Assembly (NCBI GenBank): GCA_036735545.1
Contig: DAINOD010000008.1
Span: 1 to 64,000 of the forward strand
Length of the DNA: 64,000 nucleotides
Reading direction: 5' to 3'
DNA from: Rubrimonas sp036735545
Lineage (GTDB): Bacteria; Pseudomonadota; Alphaproteobacteria; Rhodobacterales; Rhodobacteraceae
Made by a program: the position numbers and the translations under genes. This document shows positions 1 through 7,692 of the stretch, one piece after another. Under the pieces are notes generated by a model that worked only from the letters and a program-made list of their open reading frames with translations, did no database searches and was not told where the DNA came from. Position 1 is the first letter of the stretch. Every line of letters starts with the position of its first letter.

Positions 1-2
1 AT

Positions 3-821
3 GTGGAGGAGGACGAGTGCGGCGCGCCCGAGTTCTACACCGGCGGCGCCAAGCTCACGCTGCTGGAGGGGCCGCACGCGAAGATCGACCCCGACCGGCT
101 GTCCGACGCCCTGCGCTTCGCCGGCCGCGCCGGCGTGCACAACGTCCAGCGCGGCGCATTGAGCGTGACCCAGGCCACCGAGGCCGGCGCCGCCTACACG
201 CCCGCCGAGGTCGCCCGCCTCGCCGGGATGGCGCAGGCGCAGGGCTGCCCGGTGCACATGGACGGCACCCGCTTCGCCAACGCGCTGGCGCGGCTCGGCT
301 GCACGCCGGCGGAGATGACGTGGAAGGCCGGCGTCGACGTGCTTTGCCTCGGCGCCACCAAGAACGGCGCGATGGCGGCCGAGGCCGTGATCCTGTTCGA
401 CGAGGCGCGCGCGTGGGAGTTCGAGCTGCGCCGCAAGCGCGGCGGGCACCTGTGGTCGAAGATGCGCTTCATGGCCGCGCAGATGCAGGCCTGGCTGGCG
501 GACGGGTTGTGGCTGCGGCTGGCGGGACAGGCCAACGCCATGGCCGACCGACTGGCGGCGGGGCTGCGGACGATCCCCGGCGTCGAGATCGACCACCCGA
601 TGGGCGCCAACATGATGTTCCCGCGCTTTCCCCGCCGCGGCCATCGCGCGCTGATCGAGGCGGGGGCGCTCTACTACCTCTGGCCCTTCGACCAGCCGAT
701 GGACGGTCCGGGGGATGAGTCGCTGCGCTGCCGGCTGGTCTGCTCGTGGTCAACGACCGAGGCGGAGGTGGACGCCTTCATCGTCGCCCTGCGCGGGGCG
801 CTGGCGGCGCAGGCGGCCTGA
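3..821 (+). CDS. ltaE: Low-specificity L-threonine aldolase, 5' partial
   Basis: PLP-dependent beta-eliminating lyase that splits L-threonine (and allo-threonine) to glycine and acetaldehyde. The window opens inside the gene; the reading frame is already open at its first base, so the start lies upstream and about 272 codons are visible. The fragment shows ECGAPEFYTGGAKL near its start, the cofactor-pocket motif HMDGTRFAN (Asp87 of the fragment) and the Schiff-base lysine in LGATKNGA (Lys120). The C-terminal small domain ends normally in a run of Ala. The last 44 bases overlap, tail to tail, the end of the DUF3592 gene on the other strand. Family assignment is firm; strict threonine versus low-specificity activity cannot be read from the sequence. 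Confidence 0.88.
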   Translation: MEEDECGAPEFYTGGAKLTLLEGPHAKIDPDRLSDALRFAGRAGVHNVQRGALSVTQATEAGAAYTPAEVARLAGMAQAQGCPVHMDGTRFANALARLGCTPAEMTWKAGVDVLCLGATKNGAMAAEAVILFDEARAWEFELRRKRGGHLWSKMRFMAAQMQAWLADGLWLRLAGQANAMADRLAAGLRTIPGVEIDHPMGANMMFPRFPRRGHRALIEAGALYYLWPFDQPMDGPGDESLRCRLVCSWSTTEAEVDAFIVALRGALAAQAA

Positions 822-1323
822 CGCGACTTCTTGCGTCGGCGACATAGACGCGGTGCAGCAGGGCGCCGACGGCCAGCCACACCGCGCCGAAACCGATGAC
901 GAAGGCGGGCACGCCGTAGGCCTCGGCGCGGTCGTCGTAGGCCACGGCCACGTCCTGCTCCCGGTTCACCAGCACCCGGACGCGGGCGCCTTCGGGGAAC
1001 TCGTCCGGGAGGGCGTAGGACGGGCTGTGCCAGGTCACGCTCGGCTCGTAGCCGGGGTTCAGCAGCGGGCGCTCGTAGCGTCCGCCCTCGAAGGACACCA
1101 GCAACGTCACCTGGACGTCGCCCGGATCGCCGGGCTCGCGCTCGCCGTGGCGGGCCTCGATCCGCTCGACGATGGCCGGGGCCGGGGCGGCCTCGGCCCG
1201 GGCCGACCAGCGCCCTGCCCCCATGCGCAGGCCGAGGCCCGCGATCACCGCGCCGGGCGCCTCGATCGCAAGGAACGCCAGCAGGATCGCCAGCCGGTCC
1301 GGATTGCCGAAGAGCGCGCGCAT
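778..1323 (-). CDS. DUF3592 membrane protein
   Basis: Predicted 181-residue protein of the DUF3592 type. It has a membrane segment at about residues 10-32, an extracytoplasmic beta-rich domain with the family feature of Val-x-Val-x-Val strands and an RVLVNREQDVAVAYDD stretch, and a second membrane segment near residues 138-160, followed by a short basic Pro-rich tail. The ATG at 1323 is chosen because the hydrophobic segment follows at once; the frame stays open much further upstream, but that part only mirrors gyrA. It is divergent from gyrA across a 123-base gap and overlaps the end of the threonine aldolase gene by 44 bases. Molecular function is not known for this family. Confidence 0.7.
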   Translation of the reverse strand: MRALFGNPDRLAILLAFLAIEAPGAVIAGLGLRMGAGRWSARAEAAPAPAIVERIEARHGEREPGDPGDVQVTLLVSFEGGRYERPLLNPGYEPSVTWHSPSYALPDEFPEGARVRVLVNREQDVAVAYDDRAEAYGVPAFVIGFGAVWLAVGALLHRVYVADARSRVRPPAPPAPRAGRR

Positions 1324-1446
1324 GGCGCCAGCCTGCCGCGACTCGCGCCGCCGCGAAAGGCCCCGCCGCCATTGCCCCCCGCGCCCCCTCCCCGGTAAGG
1401 TGGCGCGCGAAGCGAAAGCTCCCCCGGCAGGCACAAGAGGCGCCCC

Positions 1447-4191
1447 TTGAGCGACGACGACGACAACGGCGCGCCGCCGGAGAACCCGACCCCGCCCCGC
1501 GCGGTCTATGACGGGCCCAGCGTCTCGGTCGAGACCGAGATGAAGCGCAGCTACCTCGACTACGCCATGAGCGTCGTCGTCAGCCGCGCGATCCCCGATC
1601 TGCGCGACGGGCTGAAGCCGGTGCACCGGCGCATCCTGTTCTCGATGCACCAGAACGGCTTCACCCACGACAAGCCCTATCGCAAGTCCGCGCGCGTCGT
1701 CGGCGACGTCATCGGCAAGTATCACCCGCACGGGGACCAGTCGGTCTACGACGCGCTGGTGCGCATGGCGCAGGACTTCTCGATGCGCCTGCCGCTGCTC
1801 GACGGTCAGGGCAACTTCGGCTCGATGGACAACGACCCTCCCGCCGCGATGCGCTACACCGAAGTGCGCATGGCGCGGCCCGCGGCCTTCCTGCTGGCCG
1901 ACCTCGACAAGGAGACGGTGGACTTCCAGCCCAACTACGACGGGCAGGACCGCGAGCCGACCGTCATGCCGGCGCGCTTTCCCAACCTTCTGGTCAACGG
2001 CGCCAACGGCATCGCGGTCGGCATGGCCACCAACATCCCGCCCCACAACCTCGGCGAGGTGATCGACGCCTGTCTCGCGCTGATCGAGAACCCCGACCTG
2101 TCCTCGGCGGAGCTGATGGCGCACATCCCCGCGCCGGATTTCCCCACCGGCGCGACGATCCTCGGCCGCTCCGGCGCGCGGTCGGCCTACACCACCGGGC
2201 GCGGCGGCGTGATCGTGCGCGCCAAGACCAAGATCGAGGAGCTGCGCAAGGACCGCTACGCCATCATCGTCGAGGAGATGCCGTTCCAGGTGAACAAGGC
2301 CGCGGCGGTGGAGAAGATCGCGGAGCTGGCGCGCGAGAAGAAGATCGAGGGCATCGCCCATGTCCAGGACGAGAGCGACCGCTTCGGCGTGCGCGTCGTC
2401 ATCGAGCTGAAGCGCGACGCCACGCCAGACGTCGTGCTCAACCAGCTCTGGCGCTTCACGCCGCTGCAGACCAGCTTCGGCTGCAACATGCTGGCGCTGA
2501 ACGGCGGGCGCCCCGAGCAGATGGAGCTGCGCACCATCCTCACCGCCTTCCTCGCCTTCCGCGAGGAGGTGGTGGCGCGCCGCACCGCCTTCGAGCTGCG
2601 CCGCGCCCGCGAGCGCGCCCATGTGCTGTGCGGCCTCGCCGTGGCGGTGGAGAACGTGGACGAGGTGGTCGCCACCATCCGCGCCAGCGCCGACGCCGCC
2701 GAGGCGCGGACGCGGCTGATGGAGCGGCGCTGGCCCGCGGCCGCCATCGCCGGCTATCTCGCGCTGATCGACGACCCGCTGCACCGGCTGAACGCGGACG
2801 GCACCTACAATCTGTCCGAGATCCAGGCCCGCGCCATCCTCGACCTGCGCCTGCAGCGTCTCACCGCGCTGGGCGTGAAGGAGGTGACGGACGAGCTGGA
2901 GGAGCTTGCGGCGAAGATCGCCGACTATCTCGACATCCTGCGCTCGCGCGCGCGCATCCTCGGCATCGTGTCGGCCGAACTGACGGAGGTGCGGACGCTG
3001 TTCGCAACGCCGCGCCGCACCGAGATCGTCGAGTACGAGGGCGACCTCGACGACGAGGACCTCATCGAGCGCGAGGACATGGTCGTCACCGTCACCCATG
3101 GCGGCTGGCTCAAGCGCACGCCCCTGGCCGACTACCGGGCGCAGGGCCGCGGCGGCAAGGGCATGGGCGGCATGGCGATGAAGGAGGAGGATTTCGTCAC
3201 CACCCTCTTCGTCGCGAACACCCACACGCCGCTGCTGTTCTTCACCACCGACGGCATGGTCTACAGCCTGAAGACGTGGCGGCTGCCGGTCGGCGGGCGC
3301 ACGACGCGCGGCCGCTCCATCGTCAACGTCCTGCCGGTGCAGCCGGGCGTCGGCATCGCGGCGGTGATGCCGGTGGACAAGCCCGAGGAGGAATGGGAGG
3401 CGCTGCAGATCGTCTTCGCCACCTCGAAAGGCGACGTGCGGCGCAACCGGCTGTCGGACTTCACCAACGTCATGCGCAACGGCAAGATCGCCATGAAGTT
3501 CGAGGGCGAGAACGCGGACGCCCGGCTGATCGGCGCGCGCATCTGCGACGAGGGCGACGACGTGCTGCTGAGCACCGCCAACGGCCGCGCCATCCGATTC
3601 CGCGTCACCGACGTGCGCGTGTTCGCCGGGCGCGACTCGACAGGCGTGCGCGGCGTGCGGCTGGCCGAGGGCGACGCGGTGGTCTCCATGGCCGTGATCC
3701 GACACTTCGAGGCCAGCCCCGAGGAGCGCGCCGCCTATCTCAAGATGCGCCGCGCCGTCAGCGGCGAGACCGAGGACGACGCGGCGGAGACCGAGGAGGG
3801 CGTCGCCGACATCGCCCTGTCCCAGGCGCGCTACGCCGCCATGAGCGCCGCCGAGGAGATGATCCTGACCATCACCTCGAAGGGCCTCGGCAAGCGCACC
3901 TCCAGCCACGAATACCGCGTCATCGGCCGCGGCGGGCAGGGCGTGACGGCGGCGAACCTGACCCCGCGCCAGAACGACCCCGACCGCAGCGACGCGCGCG
4001 TGGTCGCCGCCTGGCCGGTGGGCGAGGACGATCAGATCATGCTGGTCACCGACGCCGGCCGCTCGATCCGCTGCCCCATCACCGACGTTTCGGTGCTGTC
4101 GCGCGCGGCGCGCGGCGTGCGTGTGCTCAACACCGCCGCCGGCGAGCGCGTCGTCAGCGTCGCGCTGATCGCCGAAGACGGCGCGGCCTGA
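1447..4191 (+). CDS. gyrA: DNA gyrase subunit A
   Basis: 914-residue breakage-rejoining subunit of DNA gyrase, which with GyrB introduces negative supercoils. The start is TTG at 1447, six bases after the ribosome-binding stretch AGAGG. The catalytic tyrosine is Tyr137 in AMRYTE. The quinolone-resistance region around residues 94-110 reads HPHGDQSVYDALVRMAQ, with Gln98 at the place of E. coli Ser83 and Asp102 at the place of Asp87. The C-terminal domain has the beta-pinwheel repeats, including a GyrA-box variant QGRGGKG near residue 563. That box separates it from ParC. An acidic loop (about residues 775-790, EDDAAETEEG) interrupts the pinwheel. No other topoisomerase subunit lies nearby. Confidence 0.96.
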   Translation: MSDDDDNGAPPENPTPPRAVYDGPSVSVETEMKRSYLDYAMSVVVSRAIPDLRDGLKPVHRRILFSMHQNGFTHDKPYRKSARVVGDVIGKYHPHGDQSVYDALVRMAQDFSMRLPLLDGQGNFGSMDNDPPAAMRYTEVRMARPAAFLLADLDKETVDFQPNYDGQDREPTVMPARFPNLLVNGANGIAVGMATNIPPHNLGEVIDACLALIENPDLSSAELMAHIPAPDFPTGATILGRSGARSAYTTGRGGVIVRAKTKIEELRKDRYAIIVEEMPFQVNKAAAVEKIAELAREKKIEGIAHVQDESDRFGVRVVIELKRDATPDVVLNQLWRFTPLQTSFGCNMLALNGGRPEQMELRTILTAFLAFREEVVARRTAFELRRARERAHVLCGLAVAVENVDEVVATIRASADAAEARTRLMERRWPAAAIAGYLALIDDPLHRLNADGTYNLSEIQARAILDLRLQRLTALGVKEVTDELEELAAKIADYLDILRSRARILGIVSAELTEVRTLFATPRRTEIVEYEGDLDDEDLIEREDMVVTVTHGGWLKRTPLADYRAQGRGGKGMGGMAMKEEDFVTTLFVANTHTPLLFFTTDGMVYSLKTWRLPVGGRTTRGRSIVNVLPVQPGVGIAAVMPVDKPEEEWEALQIVFATSKGDVRRNRLSDFTNVMRNGKIAMKFEGENADARLIGARICDEGDDVLLSTANGRAIRFRVTDVRVFAGRDSTGVRGVRLAEGDAVVSMAVIRHFEASPEERAAYLKMRRAVSGETEDDAAETEEGVADIALSQARYAAMSAAEEMILTITSKGLGKRTSSHEYRVIGRGGQGVTAANLTPRQNDPDRSDARVVAAWPVGEDDQIMLVTDAGRSIRCPITDVSVLSRAARGVRVLNTAAGERVVSVALIAEDGAA

Positions 4192-4207
4192 GCCGGACGG
4201 TCCGACA

Positions 4208-4236
4208 TTGGTTAAGGTCGGGCCGTTAACTACTTA
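4208..4236 (+). promoter_or_regulatory. Candidate promoter of the first VPLPA-CTERM gene
   Basis: The 132-base gap after gyrA contains a strikingly AT-rich stretch (4226-4258) in an otherwise very GC-rich region. TTGGTT (4208-4213) and TACTTA (4231-4236) are spaced by 17 bases, a plausible sigma-70-like pair. The -10 match is weak, so the exact hexamers are uncertain. Confidence 0.35.
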
Positions 4237-4323
4237 TTTTATAGCGCATTTTTCCCAAAGCTGCCACACGGGCGTTGCACCGCGGTCAGCGGCTGTCTTG
4301 TCAGAGTGTCAGGAGTTCCGAGT

Positions 4324-4953
4324 ATGTTTCGTCGCGCAGCCGTCGTCATCGCCGCCACCGCCTTCGCCGCATCCGCGCAGGCCGCGACGTACATGGCGCC
4401 CGTCAACGTCTACTGGAACAACATCAACAACGGCGTCGTCGGCGGCGTGCCCGCGAACCGCGCGTCGATCCCGGGCGCGACGCTGGACCAGGCCGACGGC
4501 AAGTTCTTCAGCCTCGGACTCGGCAATTTCGCCATCTTCGATTTCGGCGCTCCCTTCAGCGTCGAGGGCCTGATCATCGAGGTGACGAACGGCTGCAACG
4601 GTGCGCAGAAGTCCGACGGGACCTGCAACTACACCGAGACCGCCAAAATCTTCGGTCTGTCGGCGAGCCAGTTCAACCCGAACGACACCCTCGCCGGTTT
4701 CGACGTCACGGTGGGCGATCTGATCGCCGACGTGCCCAACGGCCTCGCGCAGAACGGTCTGACCTTCGACATCGCCGGCGCCTATCGCTGGCTCGCCGTG
4801 CTCGACACCAGCCCGGTCGCCGCGGGTCGTGACGGCTTCGACATCGACCGCATCGGGGTAGCCGTGGCTCCGGTCCCCGTCCCGGCCGCCGCGGGCCTGT
4901 TCGCCGCCGCCTTCGCCCTGCTCGGCGCGCTGCGCCTGCGCCGCCGCGCCTGA
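4324..4953 (+). CDS. VPLPA-CTERM sorting domain protein (secreted)
   Basis: 209-residue exported protein. ATG at 4324 is preceded by AGGAG (4311-4315) at eight bases and opens a signal peptide cleaved after about residue 20 (ASAQA). A further in-frame GTG at 4306 lies upstream of the ribosome-binding site and is rejected. The middle has no recognised domain; it contains one close Cys pair (around CNGAQ...GTCNY) likely to form a disulphide. The C-terminus carries PVPVPAAAG, a hydrophobic helix and LRLRRRA, the tripartite signal of the PEP-CTERM/exosortase family in its VPLPA form. The protein is therefore probably anchored, then processed and released or attached to surface polymer. No exosortase gene is in the window. 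Confidence 0.75.
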   Translation: MFRRAAVVIAATAFAASAQAATYMAPVNVYWNNINNGVVGGVPANRASIPGATLDQADGKFFSLGLGNFAIFDFGAPFSVEGLIIEVTNGCNGAQKSDGTCNYTETAKIFGLSASQFNPNDTLAGFDVTVGDLIADVPNGLAQNGLTFDIAGAYRWLAVLDTSPVAAGRDGFDIDRIGVAVAPVPVPAAAGLFAAAFALLGALRLRRRA

Positions 4954-5062
4954 GCCCGCGCGCCGCGCCCGCTCCGGCGGGCGCGGTCGTGGACGGCCCC
5001 GACGAGCGGAACGGCGCGTCGCGGGTCTGTCACAAAATCTTCGCGCCAAATCACGTAAAGGT

Positions 5063-5072
5063 TGATTAATCA
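5063..5072. promoter_or_regulatory. 10-bp perfect palindrome in an AT-rich leader
   Basis: TGATTAATCA is a perfect palindrome in the gap between the two tandem VPLPA-CTERM genes. It is nested in a wider inverted repeat, GTTGAT (5061-5066) with ATCAAC (5076-5081). It directly abuts the terminator-like hairpin that follows. It could be an operator or an alternative RNA stem; neither is proven. Confidence 0.35.
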
Positions 5073-5080
5073 GGCATCAA

Positions 5081-5105
5081 CTCGCCAGCTTGGCGGGTCT
5101 TTTTC
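5081..5105 (+). terminator. Intrinsic terminator or attenuator before the beta-helix gene
   Basis: A short stem pairs CTCGCCA with TGGCGGG around a GCT loop (5088-5090) and is followed by TCTTTTT. This is the clearest rho-independent terminator in the window. It lies 127 bases after the first VPLPA gene and 51 bases before the next start, so it either ends the upstream transcript or sits in the leader of the downstream gene as an attenuator. Confidence 0.65.
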
Positions 5106-5155
5106 GCCTGTACGCGCCAGCGCCACCTTCGCTTGCGCCATCGACCGAGGTTTAC

Positions 5156-6739
5156 ATGATCCGCACCGCTCTGCTCGCCGGCGCCGCGCTGGCGTTGCTT
5201 GGCTTCGCCGCTCCCCACGCTTCAGCGCAGGCCTGCACGTCCGGAAACGACGCCGGCGGCGATCCGACGCTGACCTGCACAGCCGCGCCGTCGACCATCA
5301 TCGACAGCGCCCTCGACAGTCTGTCGGTCATCATCACGCCCGGCGCGTCGATCCTGTCAAGCAACCGCGCCAACCCGCCGTTGCGGCTTGGCGGGAACGA
5401 CCAGACGGTGCGGAACTCGGGCCTGTTGCAGAACAGCGACACCCGCAACAACACCAACGCCATCGAGGGCCTCGGCACGGGTCTGACCGTCGAGAACGAG
5501 GGCGTGATCCGCAGCGGCGACCGCGCCATCCATCTGCTGGGCGGCGGCGGGGGCTTCACGCTCATCAACAAGGAAGACGGCCAGATCTTCGCCCGCCGCC
5601 AGGCCGTGCGCAGCGAGAACGACCTGCTGCTGCCGAACGTCACGGTCGAGAACTACGGCCTGATCCAGTCCGACGACGGCCGCGCGGTGCAGATGCGCGG
5701 CCCCGGCTTCACGCTGATGAATTTCGGCACGCTGCGCGGCGGCGAGGAGGTCGTGGAGGCCCGGCTCGGCGTCGATATCGTGAACCACGGGCTGATCGCG
5801 CTCAACGGTCTGGAATGGGATCCCGTGGAGCGGAAGGCGACCGACAACGGCGCCACGGAGGACGAGGACGGCGTCCAGTTCGCCAGCGGGACGCTCAACA
5901 ACCACGGCGTGATTCTCGGCACCGACGACGGCGTCGATATCGACGAGGGCCTGATCCACAACCACCGCTCCGGCGTGATCGTCTCGGTGTCGCCGGGCGC
6001 GGGTCACGGCATCGACATCGACGAGTATCTCCAGCTTGGCAACGAGAGCTTCAACGACATCCGTCCGGGTCCGCTGACGATCGTCAACGAAGGGCTCATC
6101 CGGGGCCCGAAGGCCATCGCGGCCGATGAGGCCGCCGATCAGGAACTGATCGTGCGCAACAGCGGCCGTCTGGTCGGCTCCAGCGGCCTCGCCATCGACC
6201 TCGCCGCCAACATGGGCGACACCGAGATCACGCTGTTCGGCGAGAGCGTCGTGCTCGGCGACATCGCGTTCGGCGGCGCCGGGGTCAACACGCTGATCCT
6301 GGGTCCCTTCGACGCCGGCGCGCGTTTCGCGGGCGAGGTGCGCGCGAAGGACATCGACCTCGGGCTGGCGCAGATGCGGCTCGACCAGGGCTTCGGCGCT
6401 GTCGAGGGGTCGCTCGCCTACGACCCGGATCGGCCGGCCGACATGATGAGCACCGGCTACCACGTCGATCTGTCGGCGCTGGCGATCGGCGACATGCTCG
6501 CGTTCCTGCTGGTGGAGGACCTGTTCCGCCTCGATGTGCGGGCGGGCGACGCCGGCCGCATCTCGTTCAGCTTCCGCAACCCGACCGGCTTCCTTTTCGA
6601 CGGCGAGAAGTACGGCAGCCGCGACTTCGCAGCCTTCCTCAAGGAAAGCGGCGTCGCGCCGATCCCGCTGCCGGCGGCGGGCTGGCTCCTGCTCGCGGGG
6701 CTCGGGGCGCTCGGCGCCCTGCGGCGCCGCGCGGCCTGA
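5156..6739 (+). CDS. VPLPA-CTERM protein with beta-helix-like repeats
   Basis: 527-residue secreted protein. ATG 5156 starts a signal peptide (cleavage near ASAQA, residue 22). Residues about 70-400 contain repeated units of the form (T/L)-V-(E/R)-N-(E/S)-G-x-I/L-x-S/R, each about 20-25 residues with Asn-Xaa-Gly turns. This is the pattern of right-handed beta-helix adhesins and autotransporter passengers. Two Asp-rich turns, DDGVDIDEG and GIDIDEY, could bind calcium. The C-terminus has APIPLPAAG, a hydrophobic helix and ALRRRAA, the exosortase-dependent VPLPA sorting signal. The combination predicts a surface or extracellular-matrix protein. The specific role is unknown. The upstream neighbour carries the same tail, so the two may form a surface-protein pair. 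Confidence 0.75.
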   Translation: MIRTALLAGAALALLGFAAPHASAQACTSGNDAGGDPTLTCTAAPSTIIDSALDSLSVIITPGASILSSNRANPPLRLGGNDQTVRNSGLLQNSDTRNNTNAIEGLGTGLTVENEGVIRSGDRAIHLLGGGGGFTLINKEDGQIFARRQAVRSENDLLLPNVTVENYGLIQSDDGRAVQMRGPGFTLMNFGTLRGGEEVVEARLGVDIVNHGLIALNGLEWDPVERKATDNGATEDEDGVQFASGTLNNHGVILGTDDGVDIDEGLIHNHRSGVIVSVSPGAGHGIDIDEYLQLGNESFNDIRPGPLTIVNEGLIRGPKAIAADEAADQELIVRNSGRLVGSSGLAIDLAANMGDTEITLFGESVVLGDIAFGGAGVNTLILGPFDAGARFAGEVRAKDIDLGLAQMRLDQGFGAVEGSLAYDPDRPADMMSTGYHVDLSALAIGDMLAFLLVEDLFRLDVRAGDAGRISFSFRNPTGFLFDGEKYGSRDFAAFLKESGVAPIPLPAAGWLLLAGLGALGALRRRAA

Positions 6740-6748
6740 CGACGGCGC

Positions 6749-7681
6749 TCAGAGCGGCGGCGCGGCGCGGCGGGCCAGAAGCGCGGCGATCAGCGCCTCG
6801 TCCCGCGCCGCCTCCAGCGCTGCGACGCTTCGGCCGGCGGCCTCGCGCGCGACGCCGTCGACCAGCGCGCGGCAGGTCTCCGGAGTCAGCCGCGGGTCGC
6901 CGAGGCTCGCCCAGCGGCGCTCCTGCGACGGGCCCAGATGGGCGAGGTAGCCCTCGATCCCCCCGGCCCCGCCGCCGAGGTGGTAGGCCATGTGCGCCCC
7001 CATGACCGACCAGCGTAGGCCCGGCCCGTGGGCGAGCGCGGCGTCCACCGCCGCGACGTCGGCCACGCCCTCCGCCACCATGTGCACCGCTTCGCGCCAC
7101 AGGGCCGAGGCCAGCCGGTTGGCGATGTGGCCCGGCAGGTCGCGCCTCATGCGCACCGGAACGCGGTCGGCGGCGCGATACAGCGCCTCCGCCCGCGCCA
7201 GCGCGCCCTCGTCGACGCCGTAGAGCTCCACCAGCGGCACCAGATGCGGAGGGTTGAACGGGTGCGCGGTGATGAACCGCGCCGGGGTTTGCAATCCGGG
7301 CGCCAGTTCGCTCCACGTCAGGGCCGAGGTGGAGGAGGCGATGACCGCGTCTCCCGGCGCCGACGCCTCGACCTGCGCATAGAGCGCCTGCTTCACCGGC
7401 ACGGCTTCGGGCGCGTTCTCCTGCACCAGCGCGGCCCCGGCCACCGCTTTGGCGAGGTCGGGCGCGACGGCCAGCGCCCCGCCCTCGACCCGCGGCCCCA
7501 GCCGCGCGAGTTGCGCCAGCGGCCCGGCCATGCGCGCCGGCAGCGCCGCCAGCGCGTCGGGCGCCGGATCCCAGACCGAGACGGCGGCGCCGTGGTGCAG
7601 GAACAGCGCCGCCCAGCTCGCGCCGATCAGCCCCGCGCCGAGAACCGCGACGGGCGCGCTCGCCAGAGGGGTGTTCGTCAT
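6749..7681 (-). CDS. 3-hydroxyacyl-CoA / L-gulonate-type dehydrogenase
   Basis: 310-residue NAD-dependent dehydrogenase of the 3-hydroxyacyl-CoA dehydrogenase superfamily. The Rossmann motif GAGLIG lies at residues 15-20, ENAPE at 88-92, SSTSA at 116-120 and the catalytic His140 in HPFNPPHLVPLVE, paired with Glu152. The length and the single C-terminal helical domain match the short lambda-crystallin/L-gulonate 3-dehydrogenase and carnitine 3-dehydrogenase group rather than the fused fatty-acid oxidation proteins. ATG 7681 follows the dctM stop by 11 bases, so it is probably the last gene of the dctP-dctQ-dctM transcript. That makes it likely to oxidise the hydroxy acid imported by the TRAP system. 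The exact substrate cannot be told. Confidence 0.75.
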   Translation of the reverse strand: MTNTPLASAPVAVLGAGLIGASWAALFLHHGAAVSVWDPAPDALAALPARMAGPLAQLARLGPRVEGGALAVAPDLAKAVAGAALVQENAPEAVPVKQALYAQVEASAPGDAVIASSTSALTWSELAPGLQTPARFITAHPFNPPHLVPLVELYGVDEGALARAEALYRAADRVPVRMRRDLPGHIANRLASALWREAVHMVAEGVADVAAVDAALAHGPGLRWSVMGAHMAYHLGGGAGGIEGYLAHLGPSQERRWASLGDPRLTPETCRALVDGVAREAAGRSVAALEAARDEALIAALLARRAAPPL

Positions 7682-7692
7682 GGGGTCTCCGT

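Noticed and set aside
1324..3909. Long open frame on the minus strand upstream of the DUF3592 gene (over 850 codons)
   Set aside because: It is the mirror of gyrA; composition is His/Arg/Asp-rich and repetitive as expected for a high-GC shadow frame. Only the last 181 codons are a real protein.
1447..4191. ParC instead of GyrA
   Set aside because: Length, full pinwheel and the QGRGGKG box fit GyrA.
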